Position numbers and translations under genes: made by a program. The notes under the pieces were generated by a model. That model was not told the origin of the DNA. It did not search any database and was given only the letters and a program-made list of their open reading frames with translations. A DNA stretch of 64,000 bases. Source: Phaeosaccion multiseriatum (taxonomy: Eukaryota; Ochrophyta, other classes). The stretch covers positions 2,542,001 to 2,606,000 of the forward strand of contig OZ218961.1 in assembly GCA_965112735.1 (NCBI GenBank). Direction: 5' to 3'. Shown here piece by piece: positions 11,064 through 22,120 of the stretch (within the stretch, counting starts at the first letter, position 1; each line of letters begins with the position of its first letter).

Positions 11064-11524
11064 ATGCATCCGCCACTGAAGAGACCTCATCCTCTGTGCC
11101 AGCAGGTATAAGAAAGGAGCTTACCTTTTTGCCACTACCCCCCCCCCCCCCCCCCCTTCATTGCAAGATGACTCATTCCCCTGTCTCTTGCTTCCTCCCT
11201 CTTCTTCCGCCCCCGTGAACAACCCTCGTTTCCTCTCTCTCTCCTCCCCCCCCCTCCCTCCTCTTGCTCCCCCCCCCCTATCAGGTGGCCGACGCCTTGA
11301 TCGCTTGCCACGAGGCCAACCCCTACCAGAAGTACTTGGGGGTGTGCAATGAGAGCAAGTACGCGGTAGACGCCTGCTTCAAGCGCGAGAAGGAGGACCG
11401 AAGGCAGGCCAACATGGCCAAGGCGGCGGCACGTCAGGCCCGAGTCGACAAGATCGCGGCTGCACGGGCAGCCATGGAGGAGAAGAAGGCCAAGGCAGCC
11501 ACGGAGAAGGCGGGCAGCTCATAG
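11064..11524 (+). CDS. CMC2: CMC2-like mitochondrial twin-CX9C protein
   Basis: Two exons, 11064-11105 and 11285-11524 (TAG), give 93 residues starting MHPPLKRPHPLC. This matches the CMC2 pattern: MHP start, then Cys-X9-Cys (CQQVADALIAC), 12 residues, Cys-X9-Cys (CNESKYAVDAC). CMC2-family proteins sit in the mitochondrial intermembrane space, are folded by the Mia40 pathway and support cytochrome c oxidase biogenesis. Human and yeast CMC2 end soon after the second motif; here a charged Ala/Lys/Glu-rich helix of about 40 residues follows (MAKAAARQARVDKIAAARAA). The intron is only 179 bp and starts GTATAA after a poly-phase-0 CAG. The tiny first exon is why the gene is easily missed. Confidence 0.85.
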
Positions 11525-13033
11525 GACCGGGTAGGAGCAGCAGCAAATAGCAACGAAAGCAGGGGCCGCAGTTGGGTTGCCTATTTTCCTGCGCGGGCAT
11601 GTCATCGGGTATGGAGCCTTAGACGCCTGCTTCAAACCGACCGATGGCAACCGATGGCAAGCTTGTGCAGTTCACATGTCGACATCCCTTCGGTGGGCGA
11701 TCGGGCGTCTTGGTCTCCAAGCACGCGCGGTTTTGTTCTCTTCCCCTTGCGGATGACGGACGCGTGCCCTGACGCTGAAAACAAAGCAACGGCGGCAGCA
11801 TTGGCAGTAGCAGCGCCAGCAGGAGCCGCAGCCGTGGTATCGTAGCAGCAGCAGCAGCAGTACAGCAATATCATTTGCTGCAGAAGTGGCGGGGGTATCG
11901 GCACCTCGAGGCAGCAGCCGTAAGGATACGTGTGTGGAGCCTTCCTCTCGACGTAGCTCCTCTGGTATGCTCGCGGCCATGGCAGTAGCCAAGATGACAG
12001 CGATTGTCATCTCGCAGTGTAGGCACGTGGAACGCACTGAGCGTCGTCACGTGCCCCTGTCGTAAGTGATGGCAAGAAATCATGCAAGGCAACTGGCTGG
12101 CAGCTGGCTGCATCGTGTGGGTGCGACATTCACCTACCTTCACACGTCGGACCGGAGAATGACGAGACGGCGAGGGAGACGCTTCGATACCGGTATTCGA
12201 TATCTCGACATTCGATATGCGTTGCTGTTATTAGTGTGTGAATGTGGGCGCGGGGGTTGCTTCTCGTTGGACGGCGGTTCCCGTCGCTCTCTTAGCTAAC
12301 GCACGGCGGAGCTGACTTTGAATGAACAGATGAGAGGCACACAAGGAAATAAATACAATCATCCCTGTCATACTTCCGTAATATACGTAACGGATTCGTC
12401 CCTACCAGCCCAGACAACCGCTACGCGAGACCCGAAAGGGAGGAGGAGCGGTGGGAGTGTGTGCATCTCGCTATAGATTGATGCTTGAAAACATTCTTCC
12501 AATATTCTTCTTATTCTTCTTATTCTATGTTCGAGGCGTTCCGCCCGCAAAGCGCACCCACCACACAGCGGTTACACATTGCACAAACCCACGCTGCTGC
12601 TACTTCCTGCAACCCTCAACCCTCAACCCCCCCCCCCCACACACACACACACACACCGCTTCTGTACACGGGCAGCACCTTCTCTTCATGCCGCCTTCCC
12701 CTCTCCCTTCCACTCTCCTCACCGTTCTATGGCCTCACCGTTGCCTTCTTTGGCTTCCATACACTTGCTGCCGTTGCTCCTGCCCCTGCTCCTTCTCCTC
12801 CTTCTCCTCCTCCTCCTCCTCCCCCCACCCTCCTTCTTCCTCTTCCTCTTCTGTGGCACTTCGCTAACCAACATTGATTGATCCCCCCACTCGCACCCCA
12901 TCAGTCTGCCATTCGCTGCTCACGCCCTGACACTGGGCTGACTGGTTTGGGGCTTACTCCCGCCCTCCTTTCCCTCGGCCTTACGCCTTACTCTGTCTTA
13001 CGTGTTCTGAACCGCAGAGATCGACAGACATAT

Positions 13034-13038
13034 GAAAA

Positions 13039-13071
<33 letters not shown>

Positions 13072-13079
13072 GGGAGAGA

Positions 13080-13135
<56 letters not shown>

Positions 13136-13136
13136 C
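13034..13136. repeat. (GA)n microsatellite
   Basis: About 100 bp of (AG)n with periodic GGGAGAGA interruptions, in the intergenic region downstream of the COX7a-like gene. Confidence 0.93.
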
Positions 13137-13178
13137 TCCTCGTCCAGCGTTCTTTGCAGCACACACACATCCACCTGC

Positions 13179-13211
<33 letters not shown>

Positions 13212-13242
13212 CATACCCACACCTTCACAAACAAGCCAACAT

Positions 13243-13264
13243 CCCTGTATCACCAACTGCTGCT
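13243..13264 (-). repeat. Recurring motif copy, 3' flank of the COX7a-like gene
   Basis: CTGTATCACCAACTGCTGC, exact core, non-coding, leading into a CTC/CTG-rich stretch. Confidence 0.88.
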
Positions 13265-13356
13265 CCTCCTCATTTTGCTGCTGCTGCTGCACCTCCTCTT
13301 CCTCCTCCTCCTGCTCCTCCTCCTCCTGCTGCTGCTACTGGAGTTGATAGGGCGGC

Positions 13357-14067
13357 TTAAACCTCATACTTGTTGACGCCATAGCACATGTCGTAGGTAC
13401 CCTTGCCGATGACACCGAGGCCGATGACCATGAGCCCGAGCGGGATGCCCGCGCGCACTTTATCGTACATGCCCGCCTTCAGGTACGTGGGGTTGTCGGC
13501 GCCTGTGTGGGTGTGTGTGTGTGTGTGTGTGTGTTGAGGAGGGAGAGGGGGAAAGGAGAGAGAGTTGGGGTGTTTTGAGAGGCGTGCGAAGGAGGAGAGA
13601 GAAGAGAGAGTGGAGGAGGGGGCAGGAGCAGAGCAGGGCTCATCAACAACTAACTGTGTTGTGGTTGCCATAATGGGGAGAGGGGGGGTTGAGGAGGTTC
13701 ACAGACCCCTCTCACTTCACCAATTTGACGACGGCATGGCCATCACCGGTATTGCTAAGATAAAAACTTTCTCTTCCCCAAAGGCGCATGGTTTTTCCTT
13801 CCTCCCCAGTCTCCAGTCTCCAGACACCTTCTCCGCCGAAGCAAGCAGCATGCTTCCACATCGTCCATCATCTTCCTTCCCTCTCCAGCCCCCTACATTA
13901 CCTTGAATGGGGCCTCCGAACTTCTTCTGCTGCTCTCGTACTTTTTGTAGCGCCTCTTCGGGGGACACGAAGAGGGTGCGGGACTGCTGCTGTTGGGGAG
14001 CTTTGAAGGCGGGGGAAGCCGCCAGCCGCCGGCATGCGGAAGCCGCTAGTCTCTGTGCCTGAGCCAT
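13357..14067 (-). CDS. Cytochrome c oxidase subunit VIIa-like protein
   Basis: Exons 14067-13902 and 13502-13357 (TAA) join in phase 1 to 103 residues. The N-terminus MAQAQRLAASACRRLAAS is Arg/Ala/Ser-rich with no acidic residues until position 40, like a mitochondrial presequence. The second exon encodes NPTYLKAGMYDKVRAGIP followed by one membrane helix (LGLMVIGLGVIGKGTYDMCYG), matching the VYLKGG..D...YR...L..GG..Y core of COX7a, a single-pass subunit of complex IV. The match is short, so another small single-pass respiratory subunit is the alternative. The CMC2-like complex IV assembly factor is the next gene to the left. Confidence 0.68.
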
Positions 14068-15878
14068 CGTTGGTTGCTGCTGGTTCTGTTGGTGGCGGTG
14101 TTTGGTATGTGGATGGTGGAGCTGAGAATTCCAAGCAGAGGGGAATCGAAACGAGGCAGAGGGAGGGATGGAAGCAGGAAGCAAGGGGGGAAACAAGGAA
14201 GAGGAGGCGTTAGTAGTGGGTGGGCGAGTGGGGCGAGCACGAGTGGGCCTGCAGACGAGAGAGGAGACGAGCACTCTAGAAAGGAGGTGGGGTGGGCAAG
14301 GAACGATATGAAGAGAGAAGAAGGGGGGGGCGTTTTGTGTGTCAATATGACAGAGCAGCAGCGAGAGGGAGAGCATTGGGTGCAAGCGTGCCGTACGTGG
14401 AGCGGGTCACGCGACTAGGAGAGGCAGGGAGGAGAGGAACAGAGCATTAAATAGCGGGGTGGTTGGACGTGACAGAGAGGGGGGTGGAGTGAAATGGGTG
14501 CGTCGGTGTCATGAAACAGACGCAACACAAGCGCAGAGGAAACGCAAACAACAGCAGCCGTCCGCTGCAAGACGATAAGGAAGGGATCGGCCCAACCTCC
14601 TTGCCTTCCTGTGCGCCAACGTCCCTGTCCTTCACTCACCAACAGGGAGACTTGGAGATGATTGAGTAGCGTCGAAAAATCATAGCCCCCTGGGGGAAAG
14701 GGATGGTAAAACTCGAGGAGAGGGAGGGAGAGTCAAGGAGAAGCAAACAAATAAGAGGGAGAGGGGCGCAGCAGCAAGAACAATACCTCCCCTGCGTGCG
14801 GATCAGTAGCAGCGTGCCTAGGGGAGACGAGGGGTGCGGCTGTCGACTGCGGGTGTGGTCGAAGCAGCAACATCGCCCCTTCGTTGTGGTCCAAAAGATT
14901 TTACAGCTGAGCCGGAGAGAGAACGTTCGTGTGAAAGGTGTGTACAAGCTTCACCACTCGCCCCCCAAACGCCTCTCGCGGTACCGTCAGCAGAGTCTCT
15001 TCTTCTCTGCGTGCTGCTTTCCCCGCGCCGCCCCCTCTCTGTGCGGGGGAGGAAGTCGAGGGGCGACAAGGGAGCGAAAGTTGCCACCCTCATACACATG
15101 TGGAGGGGGGGGGGGGGGATGACCTCTGAGACAGTGGAGTGGAACTGAATAGAGCGCCTTCCTTCCTCACCACCAACCTTCCCTCCCGCTGCTGTTCTAC
15201 CTCCCTCCAGAGTTCCGCTGCGGCTCGGCAGCGAACATCGTACAGGTAGAGGAGAGGAGGGGAGAAGCCAAACCGAGTCAGAGGAGTAAGAGCAGCAGAA
15301 GCCGCCAGATAGGGGCTGTGGTCCTTGCAAGATAACGGCGGCAGGAGGAGCAGCAGGAGGAGTGAGCTGTAGAGAAGTGTGAGCAGCGGCACCAACAGGA
15401 TTCAAGATAAGGATTTCGCAGCTTCAACACGAGGAGCGAGAGAGCCAGATACACGGCAGCAAAGTTCAGCAGGAAGTGAAACAGCAGCAGCAGTAGCAGC
15501 AGCGACAGCGACAACGACAGCGTCAGCACAGAGGGGAGGGACATAACGTACACATACATTAACTTGGTGTGCGAGGTTTCCACAATTGTATCTATTCGTC
15601 GTGAGAGCGAGAGTCAAAGCAGCAGAGGAGCAGCAGCAGCAGCAGGAGAAGGAGGAGGAGAAGTGAAGGAGGAGCAGCATAAGGAGGAGGATCAAACACA
15701 GCAACGCTTGCCATACCCATTACACAACGTGTGGCTTGCGGTAGGTCGGAGGGCTGACAGTACATAGGTGGAGAGATATAAGAGGAAAGGAAAGGACGGG
15801 AGAAGGGAGGCTCCTCTTGAACGAGGAGTAGGACAAGGGGAGAAGACAGGACAGCTCGCGGGCACTGATACCGAAAGC
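14068..15878. promoter_or_regulatory. Divergent intergenic region between COX7a-like and DDX6 genes
   Basis: 1.8 kb with both promoters inferred from gene orientation. No convincing ORF. The last 300 bp before the helicase ATG is rich in GCAGCA and GGAGGA. An in-frame upstream ATG near 15768 could add 37 residues to the helicase; the start at 15879 ([13 protein letters not shown]) was preferred because the extension is Lys/Glu/Gly-rich and featureless. Confidence 0.4.
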
Positions 15879-18601
15879 ATGGCGCACAACGGAGGCGGCC
15901 CCCCGCAAATGAATCAGAATCACGGCATGAACAACAACACCAACAACAACAAGCCACCAATGAACCAAAAGCACGGAATGAACCATAGCGGACAGCCCAA
16001 GCCGCCGCAACAGCAGCAGCAGCAGCAGCAGCAGAGGATGCAACAACCACCGCCACCTGCTCGACAGCAGCAACAGCAACAGCAACGCAGGCCAATGCCA
16101 CAGCAGCAGCAACAGCAACAACAACGACGACCGAACCCACAGCAAATGGGTGGAGGTGCCCCGCCTCCGCCCCCTCCGCCGCCTCCGACAATGGGAGGAG
16201 GAGGAGGAGGAGGAGGAGGAGGGGGGGGGGGAGGGGGAGGAACAGTAGCAGTAGCGGGAGGGGGAGGAGGGGGAGGAGGGGGAGGGGAGATAGTAGCAGC
16301 AGGAGCAGCAGCAGCGGCAGCAGCGGCGACAAGTGGAATGACTGGAGAAGACTACGCAGGTCTGGTGAAACCGGCCGCTGACGAACGCTTCCGGACGGAG
16401 GATGTAACCGCCACAAGGGGCAACGAGTTCGAGGATTACTTCCTCAAGAGGGAACTTCTCATGGGCATTTATGAAAAGGGTTTCGAGAAGCCCAGCCCTA
16501 TACAAGAGGAGGCCATCCCGGCCTTGCTGCAGGGGAGGAACTTGCTGGCTAGGGCCAAGAACGGAACGGGAAAGACGGCGGCTTTCATCATTCCTTGCAT
16601 TGAGAAGATCGACACTACAAAGAACCACATTCAGGTAGGTGGTACGGTGGGTGTGGTAGGCACCATGGCTCTCTGATGATTGCCCAACGGAAGTCGGAAT
16701 TGGAATCGGTGAATTGGAGGTCATCGTGGTGTCCTCTGTCTGCCGCCCTTGTTTATCGAATAGAGAGAGAGAGCGGATGGGCTTGTGTTTCTGAGCATTT
16801 GATTATTATTTATGTTTTTCAACCCTGCCTACCTCATCCTACCTGCGTCAGCCTGCCCATTATAAGGAACCCTCCCTCCCTCCCTCCCTCCCCGCAGGTG
16901 CTCATTCTCGTGCCCACGCGCGAGCTTGCCCTGCAGACCTCGTCCATCGTCAAAGAGATCGCCAAACACACGGAGGTTGAATGTATGGTGTCCACAGGGG
17001 GCACCGGCCTCAAGGACGACATTATGCGCCTCTACAACCCCGTGCACATCCTCGTTGGCACCCCGGGCAGAGTGCTGGACCTGGCTGAGAAGGTTGGTTC
17101 TTCGTTGTTTGGTGTGGGGTGTGCTCTCGGGGCGCTGGCTGGTTGGTTGGTTGGTTGGTTGGGTGCTTCGGTGATCTGTTTAGGCCTGTGGGGATTGACT
17201 GTCTTGCTCTCCATCGGGTATTACGTGACGCCTCACCTCCTCCTCCTCTTCCTCCTCCTCCTCCTCCCTCTGCTGTTGCTGCAGGGAGTGGCCAAGCTAC
17301 ACAACTGCACCACCATCATCATGGACGAGGCGGACAAGCTCCTCTCTCCGGAGTTCCAGCCCGTGCTTGAGCAGTTGGTGAACCACACCGCACCGAAGAG
17401 GCAGATTTGCCTGTTTAGTGCCACCTTCCCCATTACCGTCAAGGCCTTCAAGGTACGGAAGATATAAGCTCACTACCTCACACACATCAGCTCCTTGCGT
17501 CTTTGTCCTGTGCTCCTTCCTCTTTCCGTCGCACTCACTCACTCACTCAACAACACACTCCTCCGTCTGCATCACCCCCCCCCTCCTCCTGCTCCTCCTC
17601 CTGCTCCTGTATCATCAACAGGACCGCCACGTGCCCAACCCCTACGAGATCAACTTGATGGACGAGCTCACCCTCAAGGGCATCACGCAGTTTTACGCAT
17701 TCGTGCAAGAGCGTCAGAAGGTGAGAAAAGTGCCCCCTCTCTACCGTCACCCCTGATACTGATCCTGACACCCCTCGCCCTGATCTTGATACCCTTGACC
17801 CTTCCGATCCCGACACCACTTACCCTGATCCTCATCCTCATCCTCACCCTCACCCTCACCCTGATATATCGCACTGACTGGATCCTGACTGGCCTTGATC
17901 TGACACCTCTCACCCTGGCGTCTGGTCCTGACCCCCTGTACTGTGCTTGATACTTGACATTGGCAGGTGCACTGCCTCAACACTCTCTTCACGAAGCTTG
18001 ACGTCAACCAGTCCATCATCTTCTGCAACTCCGTCAACCGCGTTGAGCTGCTGGCCAAGAAGGTTAGTCATTCATGGCCAGTTCCTGGCGTCAGTCAGTC
18101 AGTCAGTCAGTCAGTCAGTCAAGTGCCTGAGCCTGAGTTTGTAATTCAGTCAGTGCCAGCCAGCCAAACCAAATGAGTCATAAGTCCTTTTCTCACACCT
18201 CATTGCCTTGTTCATTCCTCCTCTTCCACTCCACAATGCACCAGATCACGGAGCTGGGCTACAGCTGCTTCTACATCCACGCCAAGATGCAGCAAAGCCA
18301 CCGCAACCGCGTCTTCCACGAATTCCGTAACGGCGCCACACGCCACCTTGTGTCGTCAGACCTCTTCACCAGGGGTATTGACATTCAGTCCGTCAACGTT
18401 GTCATCAACTTTGACTTTCCCAAGAACGCAGAGACGTACCTGCATCGGATAGGTCGGTCTGGTCGCTTCGGGCACTTGGGTCTGGCCCTCAACCTCATTA
18501 CGTACGAGGACCGCTTCAAGCTCTTCCGCATCGAGAGCGAGCTGGGTACCGAGATCAAGCCCATCCCGTCGCAGATCGACCGCGACCTCTACTGCCGATA
18601 G
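15879..18601 (+). CDS. DHH1: DDX6/Dhh1-type DEAD-box RNA helicase
   Basis: Six exons: 15879-16634, 16898-17092, 17285-17452, 17622-17720, 17967-18062, 18245-18601 (TAG), all in phase 0, giving 556 residues. The N-terminal 160 residues are Asn, Gln and Gly runs, a typical low-complexity tail of P-body proteins. The helicase core starts [19 protein letters not shown] and has the Q motif ([11 protein letters not shown]), motif [30 protein letters not shown], the DEAD box (MDEADKL), SATFP, the RNA-contact and arginine-finger segment TRGIDIQ, and [11 protein letters not shown]. Dhh1/DDX6 is a cytoplasmic helicase that promotes decapping and translational repression; AKNGTGKT rather than AQTGTGKT is characteristic of this subfamily. 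Intron 3 ends with CTGTATCATCAACAG, a copy of the window's recurring motif. Confidence 0.95.
17603..17621 (-). repeat. Recurring motif copy forming the helicase intron 3 acceptor
   Basis: CTCCTGTATCATCAACAG ends exactly at the AG of the 3' splice site. Confidence 0.75.
17750..17870. repeat. (CACCCT)/(CTGATC) repeats in helicase intron 4
   Basis: Degenerate CCTGATCCTGACACC units grade into (CCTCAC)n at 17825-17865, inside the 17721-17966 intron. Confidence 0.75.
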
Positions 18602-20108
18602 GCAGTCGGGGGGAGGCGGGGGGGCGGGGCTGACCACCAGCCACCAGGCGAGGAGGAGGAGGAGGAGGAGGAGGAGATGGCTTCCTCTCTTTCTCTCTCC
18701 ACTGGTGACAGACGGGCTGCCGGAGGTCAGCAACATGTCAACTCTAGCCGTGGGTGTCGAGGTGCTTTCTTCAAGTGGGGAGGGGCGGGACGGGTTGAGG
18801 CGATTGATGTGTGTGTGTGTGAGAGAGAGAGAGTGATTGATGGATCTCTCTCGCCCTCATACCCCTCAGCAAGACATGTATCTCGGAGTGCGGCGGCGAT
18901 GAGGCGACAGCAAAAAAAACAAATGGAGGAGAGAAAAAACTGGAGAGAATGAGAGGGCTCGGAGAGAGGGAGAGGACGGGCTGTTTTGTGTGTGGGTGTT
19001 TGGTTTTTTTTCTCCGTCGATGGGCGAATTTTGGGGGGGAGGGTTTGGTGCTGGCCACCGTTCCAAAGCAGGAGCTTGTGGCATCCTTCCCCCACCTCCT
19101 CGGCTGATCTTTCCCATGTCCTGATCCCCCTCCTTTTGTTTTCCTTCTACTCATCCCTTGGTCATGAGGGGCGGGGAGGAGAACGAGGGAGGGGAGGCAC
19201 GGAAGGGGGGAGAAGAAGCTGGGTGGGGTGGGGGTTTCGGAGATGCTTCGTTGCGATGATTGCGTTTGGGGGCGGCGGTGGTCAAGCGTTACCCTCCTCC
19301 TCACGAATTTTTGTGGACACCCAAAGCTTTGTGCGGGTGACGAGTTTGAGGAAGGGATGCGCGATGTGAAACTGTACTGCTGATGGGCAATGGTGCTGGG
19401 CTATCGCTGTGAATGACGACCCCTTTTCCGCTTTGGGGAGGGGTTTGACGACGGCGGCGTTTGGCACCATCGCGATCGGCTCAATGCGGCTTTTGTTGGA
19501 TTTTCTCTGCGTGTTTCTTTTTTGGGCTTCTTCCGCTACCTTGCCTTGTCTCTCCCTCTCGTTCTCATTTCTCTCTGAGAGAGATCGGAGAAGTTGGAGG
19601 AGGTTTGAGGTGTGAGGCAGGGAGAGGGACCAAGAGGAGAATGCAGGGGAATGAAAGAGAAGCGCGTTGGGCTGTGAAGTCGAGTGGTGTGGTTCTTGGG
19701 GCGGAGGACGAAGCAAAGGCAAAAGAAGAAAGAAGAGAGGCTGTTGGGAAGAAGGAGAAGAGGAGGACGAGGAGGAGGAGGAGGAGTGCGTGTAGAGTAG
19801 GATTGATAACAGCGGAGAATGGAGGCCTTTTGTCCACAACAACATCATCGTGCAATTCCTTCCTTACATACTTTGATCTATGCATGTAATCCCTGAGCCC
19901 ATGAGGAGCGTCGATGAGAAGGCCAAGTCACATTTGTTGACTTACTGTGGCCCAATTCTCAAATCGAAATTTACCACCTCAGCAGACGTGCCTAAATTAT
20001 CCCTCTCCAGTGACGATGAAGCTCGGCTTAGCAGTGGTAAGGAGGGCCGTGACTCTCACCTTGTAGAGGCATACGCGTAGGGGGCACTGTCTTCCCCAGT
20101 TGCCTGTG
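18602..20108. other. Intergenic region, no gene recognised
   Basis: About 1.5 kb between two same-strand genes. It holds a GGAGGA run (18650-18675), a GT/GA tract near 18805 and purine-rich DNA at 19700-19800. A 188-codon minus-strand ORF (19848-19282) has a Ser run and no recognisable domain; it is not called. Confidence 0.6.
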
Positions 20109-21451
20109 ATGGGTGGCGCGCGGCACCGGCCACGGTGGATGCCGGTACCACTGGTACTGCTCACCGTGCTTTGTTTGCTCTGCACGCTCTCCACTTCAAG
20201 CGCGCTTCTACTCGCCGGGCAGCGACTGAATTCCTTGGCACCGGGTGCCGCAGTGCGTAGAGGCCATGGGCTCGATTGGGAAGGTCGGACTGGGCGAGGA
20301 CGAGTGATGACTATGAAGGCCGTGAGCGGTGCCAAGAAGAGGATGAAGAAGCAGCGCGCAGCAGCATCCCTTGCAGCAGCAGCAGCGGCAGCATCAGGAG
20401 GAGGAGCCCCAGCAAGAGTGGACCCAACCACCAACATTAGCGTGAGAACGCAACAGAGATGGGGCAAGATCAACAAGGCCTTGCGCGACGAGGCGGCAGG
20501 GGGCAAGACCAGCTTTAGACAGACCAACAACGTGCCCAGAACCTCGTACCGCAAGGAGAAGGGAGCCGAGCCTGACTACGTGGAGCTCCCAGACTTGTCC
20601 AAGGTGAAGGTGACCAAGGTTAATGCTGCGTTGATGGTGGATGGGTACAACATTGTTCACTACTGGCCCAAGCTCAAGAAGAGGCTGCTGAGCGGACGCA
20701 TCGACGAAGCCCGAGACATGCTGGTAGCGGAGGTACGTAAGGGAGGGAAAGATGACGGAAGCGTTGCATTCTGTGGTTTAGACTGCGGAAGAGTGGTCAT
20801 CAACGGGTTGCCCTGCTCCCCACGCTCTACTGTCCCTCACGCCCTCTGTTCCTTCGTTCCTTCGCTCTTTTCCTGTTCCTTTTTTTTTCTCTGTATGTAT
20901 ACACATCGTTGCGTTCTTTCTCACATAGCTCGGGGAATTGGGGTCCATGAGGGGCTGGGATGTGACGTGCGTATTCGACGCCCAATTCACAAACGCCGAG
21001 ACGGTATCCTCCCACCACGATGGATTCGTGGATACTGTCTTTACTAGTAAAGGTGGGTATAGGGAGTGAGAACGATGGATAGAGAGAGAGGGGGGGGGGG
21101 TGATAGAGAGAGAGACAGAGACAGAGACAGAGACAGAGAGGGAGAGAGAGAGACAGGGAGTGAGAGAACAAAGGGGAAGACACTCTCTTTGCTATTGGGC
21201 ATCTCCCTCCCAAGTACGATACCCTCGTCGTGGCTTAGCGGGACTACCCTGAGAAGGAGAGTTGGCCCATCATCGAGTGGGATTGGTGGCTCAGCATGGA
21301 GGAGAGAAATCACACTCCGTCCTCCCTTTCTCTCCTCTCTTCCTCTCTCTCTCCCTCCCTCTCTCCTCTCTTCCTCTCTCTCACACACACATATATACAC
21401 ACACATATGCACGCACACCTCTCACACCTACTGTCGGGTCCTGCTGTGGCA

Positions 21452-21483
<32 letters not shown>

Positions 21484-22120
21484 TTTGTCTGTCTGTCTGT
21501 CTGTCTGTGTCTCTACAGGAATGGAGGCAGATGCCTACATCGAGGCTGCCGTGATGCGTCTTCATCACAAGCAGTGCCCCTCGATCATGATCGCCACAGA
21601 CGACAATACCGTCTCCAGCGTGGCCATGGGATGTGGAGCTTTGTGTATTAGCGCCAAGAAACTGGTGCAAGAGATCAACGTAGCCAAGAAAGAGGCCATG
21701 CATGTGCACGATACGTTTGTCAAGGAGAAGGAGGAGCAGATGGGCAGCGTGGGGAACACGCTCGAGGCGGCCATGGATGCAGATACTAAAGAGAAGATGG
21801 ATGTATTGGTCAAGGAGCTCTTCGCGATCAAGCAGAAGAAGGCCGAGGAGGAGAAGGAGAGGGAGCTGGAGATGAGGCGTAAGGTCAAGGCCGAGATGAT
21901 TGAGAAGGAGCTGGAGAGGGTCCGGTTGAGTAGGTTGAAGATTGAAGAGGACAAGCGTAGGGCAGAGACGATGGTAGGCCAGATGGGCAAGATGAAGGCG
22001 GACGACAAGGACAAGGAGTGGGAGGGGCGGGGGACCCAAATTGCGGGGATTGGGTCCGAGGTCACCCCCAAGAAGAAGGGGAAGAAGAAGAGAAAGAAGA
22101 AGAAAAAGTTGACGATATGA
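20109..22120 (+). CDS. Plastid-targeted YacP/Rae1-type NYN (PIN-like) ribonuclease
   Basis: Exons 20109-20732, 20929-21052 and 21519-22120 (TGA) give 449 residues. The start MGGARHRPRWMPVPLVLLTV is a signal peptide ending STSSA/LLLAGQRL, followed by a basic Arg/Ser/Ala-rich region, so the leader looks bipartite (plastid); the residue after the cleavage site is Leu, not the usual Phe. The NYN core follows: LMVDGYNIVHYWPKLK, EARDMLVAELGEL, VTCVFDAQFT, VDTVFTSKGMEADAYIE, IMIATDDNTVSSVAMGCGAL, ISAKKLVQEI. The Asp residues of VDGYN, FDA, EADAYIE and TDD form the metal-binding acidic set of this family. Bacillus Rae1 (YacP) is an endoribonuclease that cuts mRNA on the ribosome, so a role in plastid mRNA cleavage is a reasonable inference. 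An unusual 140-residue coiled coil, ending in a Lys-rich tail, follows. Confidence 0.85.

Larger units (their letters stand above)
11525..13356. other. Intergenic region, no gene recognised
   Basis: About 1.8 kb between the 3' ends of CMC2 and the COX7a-like gene. ORFs here are short and unlike known proteins. It contains a poly-C run (12630), CTC-rich DNA (12785-12850), a (GA)n tract (13034-13136), (ATC)n (13175-13210) and one copy of the recurring CTGTATCACCAAC motif at 13244. Confidence 0.7.

Noticed and set aside
19282-19848. 188-codon minus-strand ORF between helicase and ribonuclease genes
   Set aside because: No recognisable domain, Ser run, no splice partner or conserved-looking block; cannot be supported.
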